Positions 27,032 through 37,955 are shown, counted from the stretch's first letter. The stretch is 64,000 bases of DNA from Streptomyces shenzhenensis (GCF_003688995.1 NZ_PENI01000039.1:23745-87744); one strand, 5' to 3'. Made by a program: numbers and translations. The notes: a model not told the origin generated them from the letters alone.

Positions 27032-27874
27032 ATGAGCAGAGTGATCCGTGCCGCCCTCTTCCAGACCGCCTGGACCGGCGACAAGGAGTCGATGATCCGG
27101 GTCCACGAGCAGGCGGTCCGCGACGCGGCCGCGCAGGGTGCCCGCGTCCTGTGCTTCCAGGAGCTGTTCTACGGGCCGTACTTCTGCCAGGTCCAGGACA
27201 AGGCGTTCTACGAGTACGCCGAGCGGATCCCCGAGGGCCCGACCGTGCGCCGCTTCCAGGCCCTGGCCCGGGAGTGCGGCATCGTCCTCGTCCTGCCCAT
27301 GTACGAGGAGGAGCAGCCCGGCGTCCTCTACAACACCGCGGCCGTGATCGACGCGGACGGCTCGTACCTCGGCAAGTACCGCAAGACCCACATCCCGCAG
27401 GTCGAGGGCTTCTGGGAGAAGTTCTACTTCCGCCCGGGGAACAGCGGCTGGCCGGTCTTCGAGACGGCCGTCGGCAGGATCGGCGTCTACATCTGCTACG
27501 ACCGGCACTTCCCGGAGGGCTGGCGGGCGCTGGGCCTCGGCGGTGCCGAGATCGTCTTCAACCCGTCGGCCACCTCGCGCGGCCTGTCCCGCTATCTGTG
27601 GCAGCTGGAGCAGCCGGCCGCGGCGGTGGCCAACGAGTACTTCGTCGGCGCGATCAACCGGGTCGGCGTCGAGGACCTCGGCGCCAACGACTTCTACGGG
27701 ACGACGTACTTCGTCGACCCGGAGGCCCAGTTCGTCGGCGAGGTGGCGAGCGACAAGGAGACCGAACTCGTCGTGCGCGACCTGGACCTGGCCAAGCTGC
27801 GCGAGGTCCGCGACCGCTGGCAGTTCTACCGCGACCGCACCCCGGGCGCCTACGCGCCGCTGACGGCACCGTGA
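27032..27874 (+). CDS. Beta-ureidopropionase, copy 2
   Basis: This 280-residue paralogue of the enzyme at 23107 is the same length and strongly similar throughout. It has the same triad: Glu in CFQELF, Lys in KYRKTHIPQ and Cys in YICYDRHFPEGWR. A CGGAGG ribosome binding site precedes the ATG. It is 58 bases upstream of dihydropyrimidinase and therefore the copy most directly linked to it. Substrate-pocket differences cluster around residues 65-100 and may split substrate range between the copies. Confidence 0.9.
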   Translation: MSRVIRAALFQTAWTGDKESMIRVHEQAVRDAAAQGARVLCFQELFYGPYFCQVQDKAFYEYAERIPEGPTVRRFQALARECGIVLVLPMYEEEQPGVLYNTAAVIDADGSYLGKYRKTHIPQVEGFWEKFYFRPGNSGWPVFETAVGRIGVYICYDRHFPEGWRALGLGGAEIVFNPSATSRGLSRYLWQLEQPAAAVANEYFVGAINRVGVEDLGANDFYGTTYFVDPEAQFVGEVASDKETELVVRDLDLAKLREVRDRWQFYRDRTPGAYAPLTAP

Positions 27875-27932
27875 TTCCGCCGGTCCGAGCAGCCCCATCG
27901 AACCCGCACCTGACCAGCGAGGGAGTGGACCC

Positions 27933-29336
27933 ATGACCGGCCGAACCGTCATCCGCGGTGGACTCGTCGTCACCGCGTCCGACGAGATCCACGCCGACGT
28001 CCTGATCGAGAACGGCCGTGTCGCCGCCCTTGCGGCCGCCGGCACCGAGGCGGCCGGGGCCTTCACCGCCGACCGGACCATCGACGCCACCGGGAAGTAC
28101 GTCGTCCCGGGCGGGGTCGACGCCCACACCCACATGGAGATGCCGTTCGGCGGCACCTACGCCTCGGACACCTTCGAGACCGGCACCCGGGCCGCCGCCT
28201 GGGGCGGCACGACGACGATCGTCGACTTCGCCGTCCAGAGCGTCGGCCACTCGCTGCGCGAGGGCCTGGACGCCTGGCACGCCAAGGCCGAGGGCAACTG
28301 TGCGATCGACTACGGCTTCCACATGATCGTCTCCGATGTGAACCCCGAGACGCTGAAGGAGATGGACCTGCTGGTGGAGGAGGGCGTGACCTCCTTCAAG
28401 CAGTTCATGGCCTACCCGGGCGTCTTCTACAGCGACGACGGCCAGATCCTGCGCGCCATGCAGCGCGCCGCCGACAACGGCGGGCTGATCATGATGCACG
28501 CCGAGAACGGCATCGCGATCGACGTCCTGGTCGAGCAGGCCCTCGCCCGCGGCGAGACCGACCCCCGCTACCACGGCGAGGTCCGCAAGGCACTGCTGGA
28601 GGCCGAGGCCACCCACCGCGCCATCCGGCTCGCCCAGGTCGCCGGGGCCCCGCTGTACGTCGTGCACGTCTCCGCGCAGGAGGCGGTCGCCGAGCTGACC
28701 AGGGCCCGCGACGCGGGCCTGAACGTCTTCGGCGAGACCTGCCCCCAGTACCTGTTCCTGTCGACCGACAACCTCGCCGAACCCGGCTTCGAGGGCGCCA
28801 AGTACGTCTGCTCCACCCCGCTGCGCCCCCGGGAGCACCAGGCGGCGCTGTGGAAGGGCCTGCGCACCAACGACCTCCAGGTCGTCTCCACCGACCACTG
28901 CCCGTTCTGTTTCGCGGGCCAGAAGGACCTGGGCCGGGGCGACTTCTCGAAGATCCCCAACGGCATGCCCGGCGTCGAGAACCGCATGGACCTGCTGCAC
29001 CAGGCCGTCGTCGACGGGCACATCTCCCGCCGCCGCTGGATCGAGATCGCCTGCGCCACCCCGGCGCGGATGTTCGGCCTGTACCCGAAGAAGGGCACCA
29101 TCGTCCCCGGCGCCGACGCCGACATCGTCGTCTACGACCCGCACGCCGAGCAGGTCGTGTCCGCCGGGACCCACCACATGAACGTCGACTACTCGGCCTA
29201 CGAGGGCAAGCACCTCACCGGCCGGGTCGAGACCGTGCTCTCGCGCGGCGAACCCGTCGTCACCGAGCGGGAGTACACCGGACACGTCGGCCACGGCGTC
29301 TACACCCCGCGCTCCACCTGTCAGTACCTCACCTAG
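27933..29336 (+). CDS. hydA: Dihydropyrimidinase / hydantoinase
   Basis: This 467-residue cyclic amidohydrolase would open dihydrouracil, dihydrothymine or 5-substituted hydantoins to N-carbamoyl amino acids, which the neighbouring ureidopropionase can use. The binuclear zinc site is complete: HTH in VDAHTHMEMP, the carboxylated Lys in SFKQFMAYPG, His in MMHAENG, His in VVHVSAQE and Asp in STDHCPF. A GGGAG ribosome binding site precedes the ATG. The gene is followed within 12 bases by the LLM oxidoreductase. Confidence 0.94.
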   Translation: MTGRTVIRGGLVVTASDEIHADVLIENGRVAALAAAGTEAAGAFTADRTIDATGKYVVPGGVDAHTHMEMPFGGTYASDTFETGTRAAAWGGTTTIVDFAVQSVGHSLREGLDAWHAKAEGNCAIDYGFHMIVSDVNPETLKEMDLLVEEGVTSFKQFMAYPGVFYSDDGQILRAMQRAADNGGLIMMHAENGIAIDVLVEQALARGETDPRYHGEVRKALLEAEATHRAIRLAQVAGAPLYVVHVSAQEAVAELTRARDAGLNVFGETCPQYLFLSTDNLAEPGFEGAKYVCSTPLRPREHQAALWKGLRTNDLQVVSTDHCPFCFAGQKDLGRGDFSKIPNGMPGVENRMDLLHQAVVDGHISRRRWIEIACATPARMFGLYPKKGTIVPGADADIVVYDPHAEQVVSAGTHHMNVDYSAYEGKHLTGRVETVLSRGEPVVTEREYTGHVGHGVYTPRSTCQYLT

Positions 29337-29347
29337 GAGTGGCGCTC

Positions 29348-30367
29348 ATGGACTTCGGACTTGTGCTCCAGACCGACCCCCCTGCCTCCCGTGTCGTCAG
29401 CCTGACGAAGCGCGCCGAGCGCAACGGCTTCACGTACGGCTGGACCTTCGACTCCGCGGTGCTCTGGCAGGAACCGTTCGTGATCTACAGTCAGATCCTG
29501 GCGAACACCACGAAGCTGACGGTGGGCCCGATGGTCACCAACCCGGGCACCCGCACCTGGGAGGTCACCGCCTCCACCTTCGCCACCCTCAACGACATGT
29601 TCGGCAACCGCACCGTGTGCGGCATCGGCCGCGGCGACTCGGCGATGCGGGTGGCGGGCCGCAAGCCCAACACGCTGGCCCGGATCAGCGAGGCCATGAA
29701 GGTCATCCGGGCGCTGGGGCGGGGCGAGGAGGCCGACCTCGGCGGCACCGTCGTCAGGTTCCCGTGGGTCGGGCCGGGCGCCGAACTGCCCGTGTGGATG
29801 GCGGCGTACGGCCCCAAGGCGCTGCAGATGACCGGTGCGGAGGCCGACGGGTTCATCCTCCAGCTCGCCGACCTCTACCTCACCGAGTACATGGTCAAGG
29901 CCGTGAAGGACGCGGCCGTCGCCGCCGGGCGCGACCCCGCCGCGGTGACGGTCTGCGTCGCGGCACCGGCGTACGTCACCGCGGACGACTCGCCCGAGGC
30001 GCTCGCCCACGCGCGCGAGCAGTGCCGCTGGTTCGGCGGGATGGTCGGCAACCACGTCGCCGATCTGGTCGCCAGGTACGGCGAGCACTCCGCCCAGGTT
30101 CCCGACGCACTCACCGACTACATCAAGGCCCGCCAGGGCTACGACTACGCCCACCACGGGCGCAGCGGCAATCCCGACACCCAGTTCGTGCCCGACGAGA
30201 TCGTGGACCGGTTCTGCCTGATCGGCCCGGCCGACCGGCACGTCGAGAAGCTCCGCGCGCTGCGCGACCTGGGCGTCGACCAGTTCGCCGTGTACGACAT
30301 GCACGACGCCCAGGAAGCGGTCATCGACGCCTACGGCGCCCAGGTGATCCCGGCCGTCAACGGCTGA
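29348..30367 (+). CDS. F420-dependent LLM-class oxidoreductase
   Basis: This 339-residue luciferase-like TIM-barrel protein has the class features GLVLQTDPP at the N-terminus, KLTVGPMVTNPGTR, the GIGRGDSAMRVAGRK loop and a C-terminal VDQFAVYDM strand. It resembles the TIGR03842 family, predicted to use cofactor F420. AGGAG eight bases before the ATG and tight linkage to hydA put it in the pathway. Because no dihydropyrimidine dehydrogenase is present in the window, it might carry the ring-reduction step. That role is inference. Confidence 0.85.
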   Translation: MDFGLVLQTDPPASRVVSLTKRAERNGFTYGWTFDSAVLWQEPFVIYSQILANTTKLTVGPMVTNPGTRTWEVTASTFATLNDMFGNRTVCGIGRGDSAMRVAGRKPNTLARISEAMKVIRALGRGEEADLGGTVVRFPWVGPGAELPVWMAAYGPKALQMTGAEADGFILQLADLYLTEYMVKAVKDAAVAAGRDPAAVTVCVAAPAYVTADDSPEALAHAREQCRWFGGMVGNHVADLVARYGEHSAQVPDALTDYIKARQGYDYAHHGRSGNPDTQFVPDEIVDRFCLIGPADRHVEKLRALRDLGVDQFAVYDMHDAQEAVIDAYGAQVIPAVNG

Positions 30368-30508
30368 CCACCGGCCCCGCCCGGCCGCCCCGTCCCCGAT
30401 CTCCCCCTTCCCGCCGTACGCGGAAGGGGGCCAGGGCGCTCCCCGCGCACCCCCCATCGGCGCCGCCCGCACGGCCTCTCCCGTCCCGTCTCCTCGATTG
30501 GCCTGCCC

Positions 30509-32041
<1,533 letters not shown>

Positions 32042-32423
32042 GCCGGCCCGCACAGGTCGCCGACGGGACCTGGACGGTCCTGCGCCATGGCAGCGAGGCC
32101 GCGGACACCTCGGTGGCGTGTCCTGCCTCGCTGCCGGCCCGGTGGGCGACGCCGGCGGTGCCGGACCCCGTCACCTCGTACCAGGCGGCGAGTGCGGCAC
32201 GGAATGCGCGCCGCTCGGCCGAACCGCGGCCCCTGACCCGGGACGTCGACGAAACGCCACCACCGGCTGGACCACGCCGGGCGGCGACCGGGGCGCCACC
32301 GTCGTCGACACGGTGGGCACCATCAGCAACGACCCGGCCCGCCAGGACCGAGTCACCGAACGCCGCCGTCCGGAGTGGGGCCCGGACCCGTGGGCCGGGG
32401 AACAGGATCCCCGCGCGGGACCG
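32042..32423. other. Intergenic stretch with no supported feature
   Basis: This 382-base gap separates convergent genes. No hairpin, promoter or gene stands out. A plus-strand frame reading VVDTVGTISNDPARQDRV near 32300 could be decayed coding sequence, but I cannot assign it. Confidence 0.4.
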
Positions 32424-33098
32424 TCAGCTCTTCGCGGTGGCGTCCTGCAGCGCGGACACGGCCGCCTTCGCCGCCTTGATGGCACCCTTGTTGATCTCGT
32501 CCGCGGCGGGTGCCTTCTTCGTCTCGAAGTCGCTGCCGTTGTAGGTGACGATCACCAGGGCGTTGGCGGCGTGCACCACGACCACGCCCTCGCGGGTCTC
32601 CTGCTTGTCCTCGGCGGTGAGGTTCACCACCGAATAGCCGGAGTCGCCGACCCCCGGCACATCCCCTCCACCGGACTTCTCCGAGACCCGCTTCTCATAC
32701 GCCTTCTGTGCCGCATTGCTCGACTCGGTGATCTCGTAGGAGACGTCGAGCCAGCGGTAGTCGTACCCCTTGAGCGCGTTCCAGGAGCAGGTACGGCGCA
32801 GCTTCGGGTCCGTCGACGGGATCTCCTTGCCGGCCGGCTTGGCGCCCGGCACCAGCGAGGTGACGGTCGCCTTGGGCACGCTGCCGCAGGGCGCGGGCGC
32901 GGCGGCGTACGCCTTCGGCACGGCCGTCGAGGACGGCGTGGAGGGCGACGCCTCGTCGGTCGTCCGCTGCTCCGGCTGGTGTGCCGTGGCCGGTGTCGCG
33001 GCGTACGGACCGGATGTCAGCGCCCAGCCGGCCACGGCGAGCACGGCGACCGGGGACAGCCGCGCGGTGAGGGCGAGCGGCAGAGGAAGTTGACGCAC
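32424..33098 (-). CDS. Secreted DUF3558-like protein
   Basis: This 224-residue protein begins with an export signal (LPLALTARLSPVAVLAVAGWAL) and a Pro/Ser/Thr linker. The following domain has two Cys residues (APCGSVPK and RRTCSWNAL) and the CSW pattern typical of DUF3558-like actinobacterial secreted proteins, then a YSVVNLTAEDKQ strand. No lipobox is seen. The GTG at 33098 is preferred because GAGAAG lies six bases upstream and the signal peptide starts there. The function of the family is unknown. Confidence 0.75.
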   Translation of the reverse strand: MRQLPLPLALTARLSPVAVLAVAGWALTSGPYAATPATAHQPEQRTTDEASPSTPSSTAVPKAYAAAPAPCGSVPKATVTSLVPGAKPAGKEIPSTDPKLRRTCSWNALKGYDYRWLDVSYEITESSNAAQKAYEKRVSEKSGGGDVPGVGDSGYSVVNLTAEDKQETREGVVVVHAANALVIVTYNGSDFETKKAPAADEINKGAIKAAKAAVSALQDATAKS

Positions 33099-33357
33099 GG
33101 CGCACTTCTCGTGGGGGAGGGGGTGCGGAGGGGGGTCCACACTGTGGGACGCCAGTGTCACACGACTGGCTGTGCGGCGGAAGTGCCAACCCGCTCCGTG
33201 CCCGCGCGGTGACGGTGGAGACCGCGGCGAGGTCCGGACGAACCGTGCGCAGCAGGGCGATGGGCCGCCGACCGGCGGAACCGGCTGTTCGTCTCGATTC
33301 CACCCGCGATACACCGGACCGGTGGGGATTGTCAGCGCCGCATGCTCTCATGGAGGC

Positions 33358-34278
33358 ATGATCGAAGACACGAAGACCTGGGGGTGCCCCCTGGACGAAG
33401 GCATCGACGAAGACCGTGGGGGAGCCCGCGGCGCGGACCTCGCGGCAGCCCTGCCGGGAGACTTCCTCGCCCGTCACGCGGCCGATGTGGAGGCCGCGGT
33501 CCGCGAGGCCGCGGCGACCGAGATACTGCCCCGCTTCCGCCGGCTCGCCGACCACGAGGTCGACCAGAAGAGCGGGCCGCACGACCTGGTGACGGACGCC
33601 GACCGCCTCGCGGAGCGCTACCTCACCGGGGTGCTCCCCGCTCTCCTGCCCGGCTCCGTCGTCGTCGGCGAGGAGGCGGTCCACGCCGACCCGGCGACGT
33701 ACGAGGCGATACGCGGCGAAGCGCCGGTGTGGATCGTCGATCCGGTCGACGGCACCCGCCAGTTCGTGCACGGCGACCAAGGTTTCTGCACGCTCGTCGC
33801 GCTCGCCCACCGCGGCGTCCTCCTCGCCTCCTGGACGTACGCGCCGGCCCTCGACCAGTTCGCCACCGCGGTACGGGGCCGCGGCGCGTTCCTCGACGGT
33901 GAGCGGCTCCACGCGGGATCGCCCGCGGCCGGCCGGGAGCTGCGGATAGCCACCTCCCACCCGGACTACACGACCGACGAACAGAAGCGGGCCCTGCTCG
34001 GGCTGCGGACGGACGGCGTCGCACCGCGCCCCTGCGGTTCCGCGGGCCTGGAGTATCTCGCCGTCGCCCGGGGCGAGTTGGACGCCACCGCGTTCTCCTG
34101 GGAGGCGGCCTGGGACCACGCGGCGGGCCTGCTCCTGGTCGAGGAGGCCGGCGGCGCCCACCGCACGCTCACCGGCGAACCGTTCCGCATCACGGGCGGC
34201 AACGCCCTGCCGTTCACCGCGGCGCGGGACGCGGCCACGGCCGACCGCGTACGCGAGCTGCTGCGCCGCGCCGCCTGA
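33358..34278 (+). CDS. Inositol monophosphatase-family phosphatase (possibly histidinol-phosphatase)
   Basis: This 306-residue magnesium-dependent phosphatase shows GEE (VVVGEEAVH), DPVDGTRQF with the metal Asp residues, and WEAAWDHAAG near the end. These are shared by inositol monophosphatases, bisphosphate nucleotidases and HisN; the substrate cannot be separated by motif. Residues 1-30 form an odd acidic/Gly-rich extension encoded by DNA with a GGGGGTGCCCCC palindrome (near 33390), and the GGAGG lies only one base from the ATG. The true start is therefore somewhat uncertain. Confidence 0.82.
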   Translation: MIEDTKTWGCPLDEGIDEDRGGARGADLAAALPGDFLARHAADVEAAVREAAATEILPRFRRLADHEVDQKSGPHDLVTDADRLAERYLTGVLPALLPGSVVVGEEAVHADPATYEAIRGEAPVWIVDPVDGTRQFVHGDQGFCTLVALAHRGVLLASWTYAPALDQFATAVRGRGAFLDGERLHAGSPAAGRELRIATSHPDYTTDEQKRALLGLRTDGVAPRPCGSAGLEYLAVARGELDATAFSWEAAWDHAAGLLLVEEAGGAHRTLTGEPFRITGGNALPFTAARDAATADRVRELLRRAA

Positions 34279-34399
34279 CCCGACCGGGGCCGTCCGCGTC
34301 CGCGCCCGTCCCCTGCCCGCGCCGCCGGGGCTGTCGGTGCCCCGGCATATGCTGACCTCGAGTGGCCATCGGCTGACGAAGGGGTCCGAGGTGCCGTCG

Positions 34400-35809
34400 A
34401 TGCTCGATGCGGTCGTGGTGGGAGCGGGGCCGAACGGATTGACGGCTGCCGTGGAGCTGGCCCGCCGCGGCTTCTCCGTGGCGCTGTTCGAGGCCCGTGA
34501 CACGGTGGGCGGCGGAGCCCGCACCGAAGAACTCACGCTGCCCGGTTTCCGTCACGACCCCTGTTCGGCGGCGCACCCCCTCGGGATCAGCTCACCCGCA
34601 TTCCGCGCCCTCCCCCTGGAGCGGTACGGCCTGGAGTGGCTGCACCCCGCCACGCCCATGGCCCACCCGTTCCCGGACGGCACGGCCGCCGTGCTGGCCC
34701 GGTCCGTCGCGGAGACGGCCGCCTCGTTCGGGCCGCGCGACGCGGGCACGTACCGCAGGCTGGTCGCGCCGTTCCTGTCCAAGTGGGACACCCTGGCCCG
34801 CGACTTCATGTCCCTGCCGCTGACCGCGCTCCCGCGCGACCCCGTCACCCTCGCCCGCTTCGGCCTCGTCGGTCTGCCGCCGTCGAGCTGGCTGCTGCGC
34901 CGCTTCCGCGACGAGCGGGCCCGTACCCTCTTCGCCGGGCTCGTCGCCCATGTCATGGCGCCGCTCGACGGCTTCGCCACCGGCGCCGTCGGCCTGATCT
35001 TCGCCCTCGCCGCGCATGCCCGCGGCTGGCCTGTGGCCCGCGGCGGCTCCCAGTCCATCTCCGACGCCCTCGCCGCCTACCTGACGGACCTCGGCGGCAG
35101 CGTCCACACCGACTACGAGGTCAAGCGGCTGGACGACCTGCCGCCCGCGCGGGCGTACGTCTTCGACACCTCGCCCACCGCCCTGGCCCGTATCGCCGGG
35201 TTCGGCAGCCACTACGCGGGTTACCGCTACGGCCCCGGCGTCTTCAAGATCGACTACGCCCTCGACGGGCCGGTGCCCTGGACCGCGCCCGAGGCGCGCT
35301 CCGCCGGCACCGTGCAGATCGGCGCGAGCACCGCGGAGATCGGCACCGCCCTGCGTGCGGCGTCCCGCGAGGGCCGGGCCCCCGACCGGCCGTTCCTGAT
35401 CACCGTGCAGCCCAGCGTCGCCGACCCGACCCGGGCACCGGCCGGCCGGCAGGTCTTCTGGGCGTACGGACATGTGCCCAGCGGCTGGACCGGCGACCTC
35501 ACCGACGCCATCGAGCGTCAGCTGGAGCGGTTCGCCCCCGGCTTCCGCGACCGCGTTCTCGCCCGCGCCACCGCCGGTCCGCCCGAACTGGTCGCGCACA
35601 ACGCCAACTACGTCGGTGGCGACATCGCCTGCGGCGCGGTCTCCGGCCTGCAACTCCTGCTGCGGCCCAAACCGTCGCTGTTCCCGTACCACACCCCGCA
35701 TCCCGCGGTCTTCATCTGCTCCTCGGCCACCCCGCCGGGCCCTGGCGTGCACGGCATGTCGGGGCACAACGCGGCGAAGGCCGTGTGGAGGAGGCTGAGA
35801 CAGCCATGA
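34400..35809 (+). CDS. Phytoene dehydrogenase-like FAD oxidoreductase
   Basis: This 469-residue flavoprotein has the N-terminal dinucleotide-binding motif VVVGAGPNGLTAAVELARRG and a following ARDTVGGGARTEEL loop, then C-terminal PGVHGMSGHNAA typical of the family. It probably oxidises or isomerises an isoprenoid or other hydrophobic substrate. The ATG at 34400 has GAGG eight bases upstream; GTG 34391 is possible. Its stop overlaps the macrodomain gene (ATGA), an unusual pairing. Confidence 0.88.
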   Translation: MLDAVVVGAGPNGLTAAVELARRGFSVALFEARDTVGGGARTEELTLPGFRHDPCSAAHPLGISSPAFRALPLERYGLEWLHPATPMAHPFPDGTAAVLARSVAETAASFGPRDAGTYRRLVAPFLSKWDTLARDFMSLPLTALPRDPVTLARFGLVGLPPSSWLLRRFRDERARTLFAGLVAHVMAPLDGFATGAVGLIFALAAHARGWPVARGGSQSISDALAAYLTDLGGSVHTDYEVKRLDDLPPARAYVFDTSPTALARIAGFGSHYAGYRYGPGVFKIDYALDGPVPWTAPEARSAGTVQIGASTAEIGTALRAASREGRAPDRPFLITVQPSVADPTRAPAGRQVFWAYGHVPSGWTGDLTDAIERQLERFAPGFRDRVLARATAGPPELVAHNANYVGGDIACGAVSGLQLLLRPKPSLFPYHTPHPAVFICSSATPPGPGVHGMSGHNAAKAVWRRLRQP

Positions 35810-36315
35810 CCACCATCACGCTCGTGCAGGGGGACATCACCCGGCAGAGCGCCGACGCGATCGTCAACGCGGCCAACTCCTCGCTCCTGGGCGGCGGAGG
35901 CGTGGACGGCGCGATCCATCGGCGCGGCGGCCCGGCCATCCTCGAAGCGTGCCGCACGCTCCGCGCCTCGCGGTACGGCAAGGGTCTGCCCACGGGCCGC
36001 GCGGTCGCCACGACGGCCGGCGACCTGGACGCCTGCTGGGTCATCCACACGGTGGGCCCGGTCTTCTCCTCGACCGAGGACCGCTCGGAACTGCTGGCGT
36101 CCTGCTATCGCGAGTCACTTCGCGTGGCCGACGAACTGGGCGCCCGAACCGTCGCGTTCCCGGCGATCTCCACCGGTGTCTACCGCTGGCCGATGGCGGA
36201 CGCGGCCCGCATCGCGCTGGAGACGGCCCGAACCATCCCGACGGCGGTCGAAGAGATCCGCTTTGTCCTCTTCGGCCGGGACGCGTACGACGTGTTCGCC
36301 GGCCGGCTCGGCTGA
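35806..36315 (+). CDS. Macrodomain protein (O-acetyl-ADP-ribose deacetylase type)
   Basis: This 169-residue macrodomain binds ADP-ribose and, in the YmdB/MacroD class, hydrolyses O-acetyl-ADP-ribose or mono-ADP-ribosyl esters. Seen: GDITRQSADAIVNAANSSLL with the catalytic Asn, the GGGGVDGAIHRRGG loop and the AISTGVYRWP diphosphate loop. The start overlaps the preceding stop. A sirtuin, which makes O-acetyl-ADP-ribose, is encoded about 14 kb away. Confidence 0.93.
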   Translation: MTTITLVQGDITRQSADAIVNAANSSLLGGGGVDGAIHRRGGPAILEACRTLRASRYGKGLPTGRAVATTAGDLDACWVIHTVGPVFSSTEDRSELLASCYRESLRVADELGARTVAFPAISTGVYRWPMADAARIALETARTIPTAVEEIRFVLFGRDAYDVFAGRLG

Positions 36316-36413
36316 CGGCGCGCCCGGTCGGTCAGATCCTCGGCGTGAGCGCGGCCATCGCGTCGTCGAGCAGCGACGCGATCGGCCGCGCGCCGTTCCG
36401 GTGCCGGTGACCG

Positions 36414-37391
36414 TTACGGTGCCGCCTCCAACAGGCCGGCGTCGCGCAGCTGTTCGGCCGTCTGCACGATCGTCGTCTCGGCGGCGCGTGGACGCCAGTT
36501 GAGTTCCGTGCGAGCCCGGTCGTTGTGGATGACCGGTCGCGGCGGGTCGTCCCCGGGCACCTCCGTCGTGGGCACGCGCGCGGCGAGCGGGCCGAGCCGC
36601 CGCCGCAGGATCCCGGCGACCTCCAGGAAGCTGAGCGCCGGGCCGTCGGCGACGGCCAGGTAGCGCTTGCCGGCCGCCTCGGGCGCGGCCATGGCCCGCA
36701 GATGCAGGTCGGCCACGTCCCGGACGTCGACGACACCGAAGCGCCGGCGCGGCGCGGCGCTCATCGTCCCGTCGAGCATCGCCTTGACCAGCAGCGCCGA
36801 GGAGCGCAGGCCGGGCGTGAGGGCGGGCCCGAGGATGAACGTCGGGTTGACCACGACGAGTTCGGTGTCGCCGCCGTCGTGTTCCATCAGGTCCCACGCG
36901 GCGCGCTCGGCGATCGCCTTGGAACGCGGGTAGGGCGCGAGCCCCGGTGTGTCGGGATCGGTCCAGTCGGCCTCGGTGAACTCGGAGCCCGGCTTGGGCG
37001 AGTATCCGACCGCAGCGAAGGACGAGGTGAGCACGGTACGCCGGGCGCCCGCGTCGCGCGCGGCACGCAGCACCCGCAGTGTGCCGTCGCGGGCGGGGAC
37101 GATCAGTTCGTCGGGGTCCTCCGGCTCGGCGAACGGAATCGGCGAGGCGACATGATGGACCTCCTCGCAGCCGGCCACCGCGGCGGGCCAGCCGTCGTCG
37201 GCGGTCAGGTCCGCGACGACGCACTCCAGGCCGGTGCCGTCGGCGCCGCCGCGGCGCACCGCCGCACGCAGATCGGCCTCGTGGGCCGTCGAACGCATCG
37301 TCGCGCGCACCGGGCGACCGGCCCGCAGCAGCGTGACGATCAGCTGTACTCCCAGATAGCCGGATCCGCCGGTGACCAGGACGGGGCTCAT
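36414..37391 (-). CDS. NAD-dependent epimerase/dehydratase (extended SDR)
   Basis: This 325-residue Rossmann enzyme has the nucleotide motif TGGSGYLG at residues 7-14, DLTADDGW, the catalytic-type SSFAAVGY, and PYPRSKAIAE as the YxxxK motif. It resembles dihydroflavonol-reductase/epimerase-like SDRs. Its ATG overlaps the MerR stop (ATGA), so it is in one operon with the regulator at 37388-37825 and is likely induced by the same signal. Confidence 0.9.
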   Translation of the reverse strand: MSPVLVTGGSGYLGVQLIVTLLRAGRPVRATMRSTAHEADLRAAVRRGGADGTGLECVVADLTADDGWPAAVAGCEEVHHVASPIPFAEPEDPDELIVPARDGTLRVLRAARDAGARRTVLTSSFAAVGYSPKPGSEFTEADWTDPDTPGLAPYPRSKAIAERAAWDLMEHDGGDTELVVVNPTFILGPALTPGLRSSALLVKAMLDGTMSAAPRRRFGVVDVRDVADLHLRAMAAPEAAGKRYLAVADGPALSFLEVAGILRRRLGPLAARVPTTEVPGDDPPRPVIHNDRARTELNWRPRAAETTIVQTAEQLRDAGLLEAAP

Positions 37392-37825
37392 CGCAGCGCC
37401 CCCAGGCGGCCGACCGCGTCCACCAGGCGCCGTGTCGACGCGGTCTCCGCGGCGGTGTCCCCGCGGTCGCGGGCGTCCCACAACGCCGCCTTCTCCCGCA
37501 GATAGCCGAGCCGTACCCGGTGGGCGGCGATCTCGGCCTCGATGCGTTCGGCGTGCCGCAGCAGCAGATCGCGCTGCTCGGCGGCCGCCGCCCGGCCGCG
37601 GGTCCGGTTCGCCAGATAGGTGCGCATGTCGTCGATGCCGACGCCGACCGCGCGCAGACAGGCCAGCGCCTCGATCGTGTCGAGGTCCCGGGCGCCGTAA
37701 CGGCGGTGCCCGCTGCTCTCGTCGCGGTCGATCGGGCCGACCAGTCCGACGTCTTCGTAATAGCGCAGTGTCGGCTCACTCAGCCCGCTGCGCCGGGATA
37801 CGTCCTGAATCGTGAAGGTCGTCAT
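37388..37825 (-). CDS. MerR-family transcriptional regulator
   Basis: This 145-residue regulator has an N-terminal winged helix (TIQDVSRRSGLSEPTLRYYEDVGL), the second MerR segment RDLDTIEALACLRAVGVGID and a coiled-coil (about 85-120). No conserved metal-ligand Cys is visible, so it probably senses an organic effector. The start at 37825 places the DNA-binding motif at the N-terminus; a longer frame would run through its own operator. It is co-transcribed with the epimerase gene. Confidence 0.92.
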   Translation of the reverse strand: MTTFTIQDVSRRSGLSEPTLRYYEDVGLVGPIDRDESSGHRRYGARDLDTIEALACLRAVGVGIDDMRTYLANRTRGRAAAAEQRDLLLRHAERIEAEIAAHRVRLGYLREKAALWDARDRGDTAAETASTRRLVDAVGRLGALR

Positions 37826-37842
37826 ACCGGGCAGCAGAACAC

Positions 37843-37860
37843 ACCTCAAGCGCTTGAGGT
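37843..37860 (-). promoter_or_regulatory. MerR-type operator/promoter palindrome
   Basis: ACCTCAAGCGCTTGAGGT is a perfect 18-base palindrome 18 bases upstream of the merR start. On the minus strand TTGACC overlaps its first bases as a -35, with the palindrome filling the long spacer, the standard MerR arrangement. Autoregulation is the likely reading. Confidence 0.75.
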
Positions 37861-37955
37861 CAACCACGGACGACCGGCGGAGCCCGCCCGCTCGTGAACT
37901 CCCCACTGCCGGAAGTGTGTTGTCGCCGCAGGCACCGATCGGCCAGGCTGACGGA

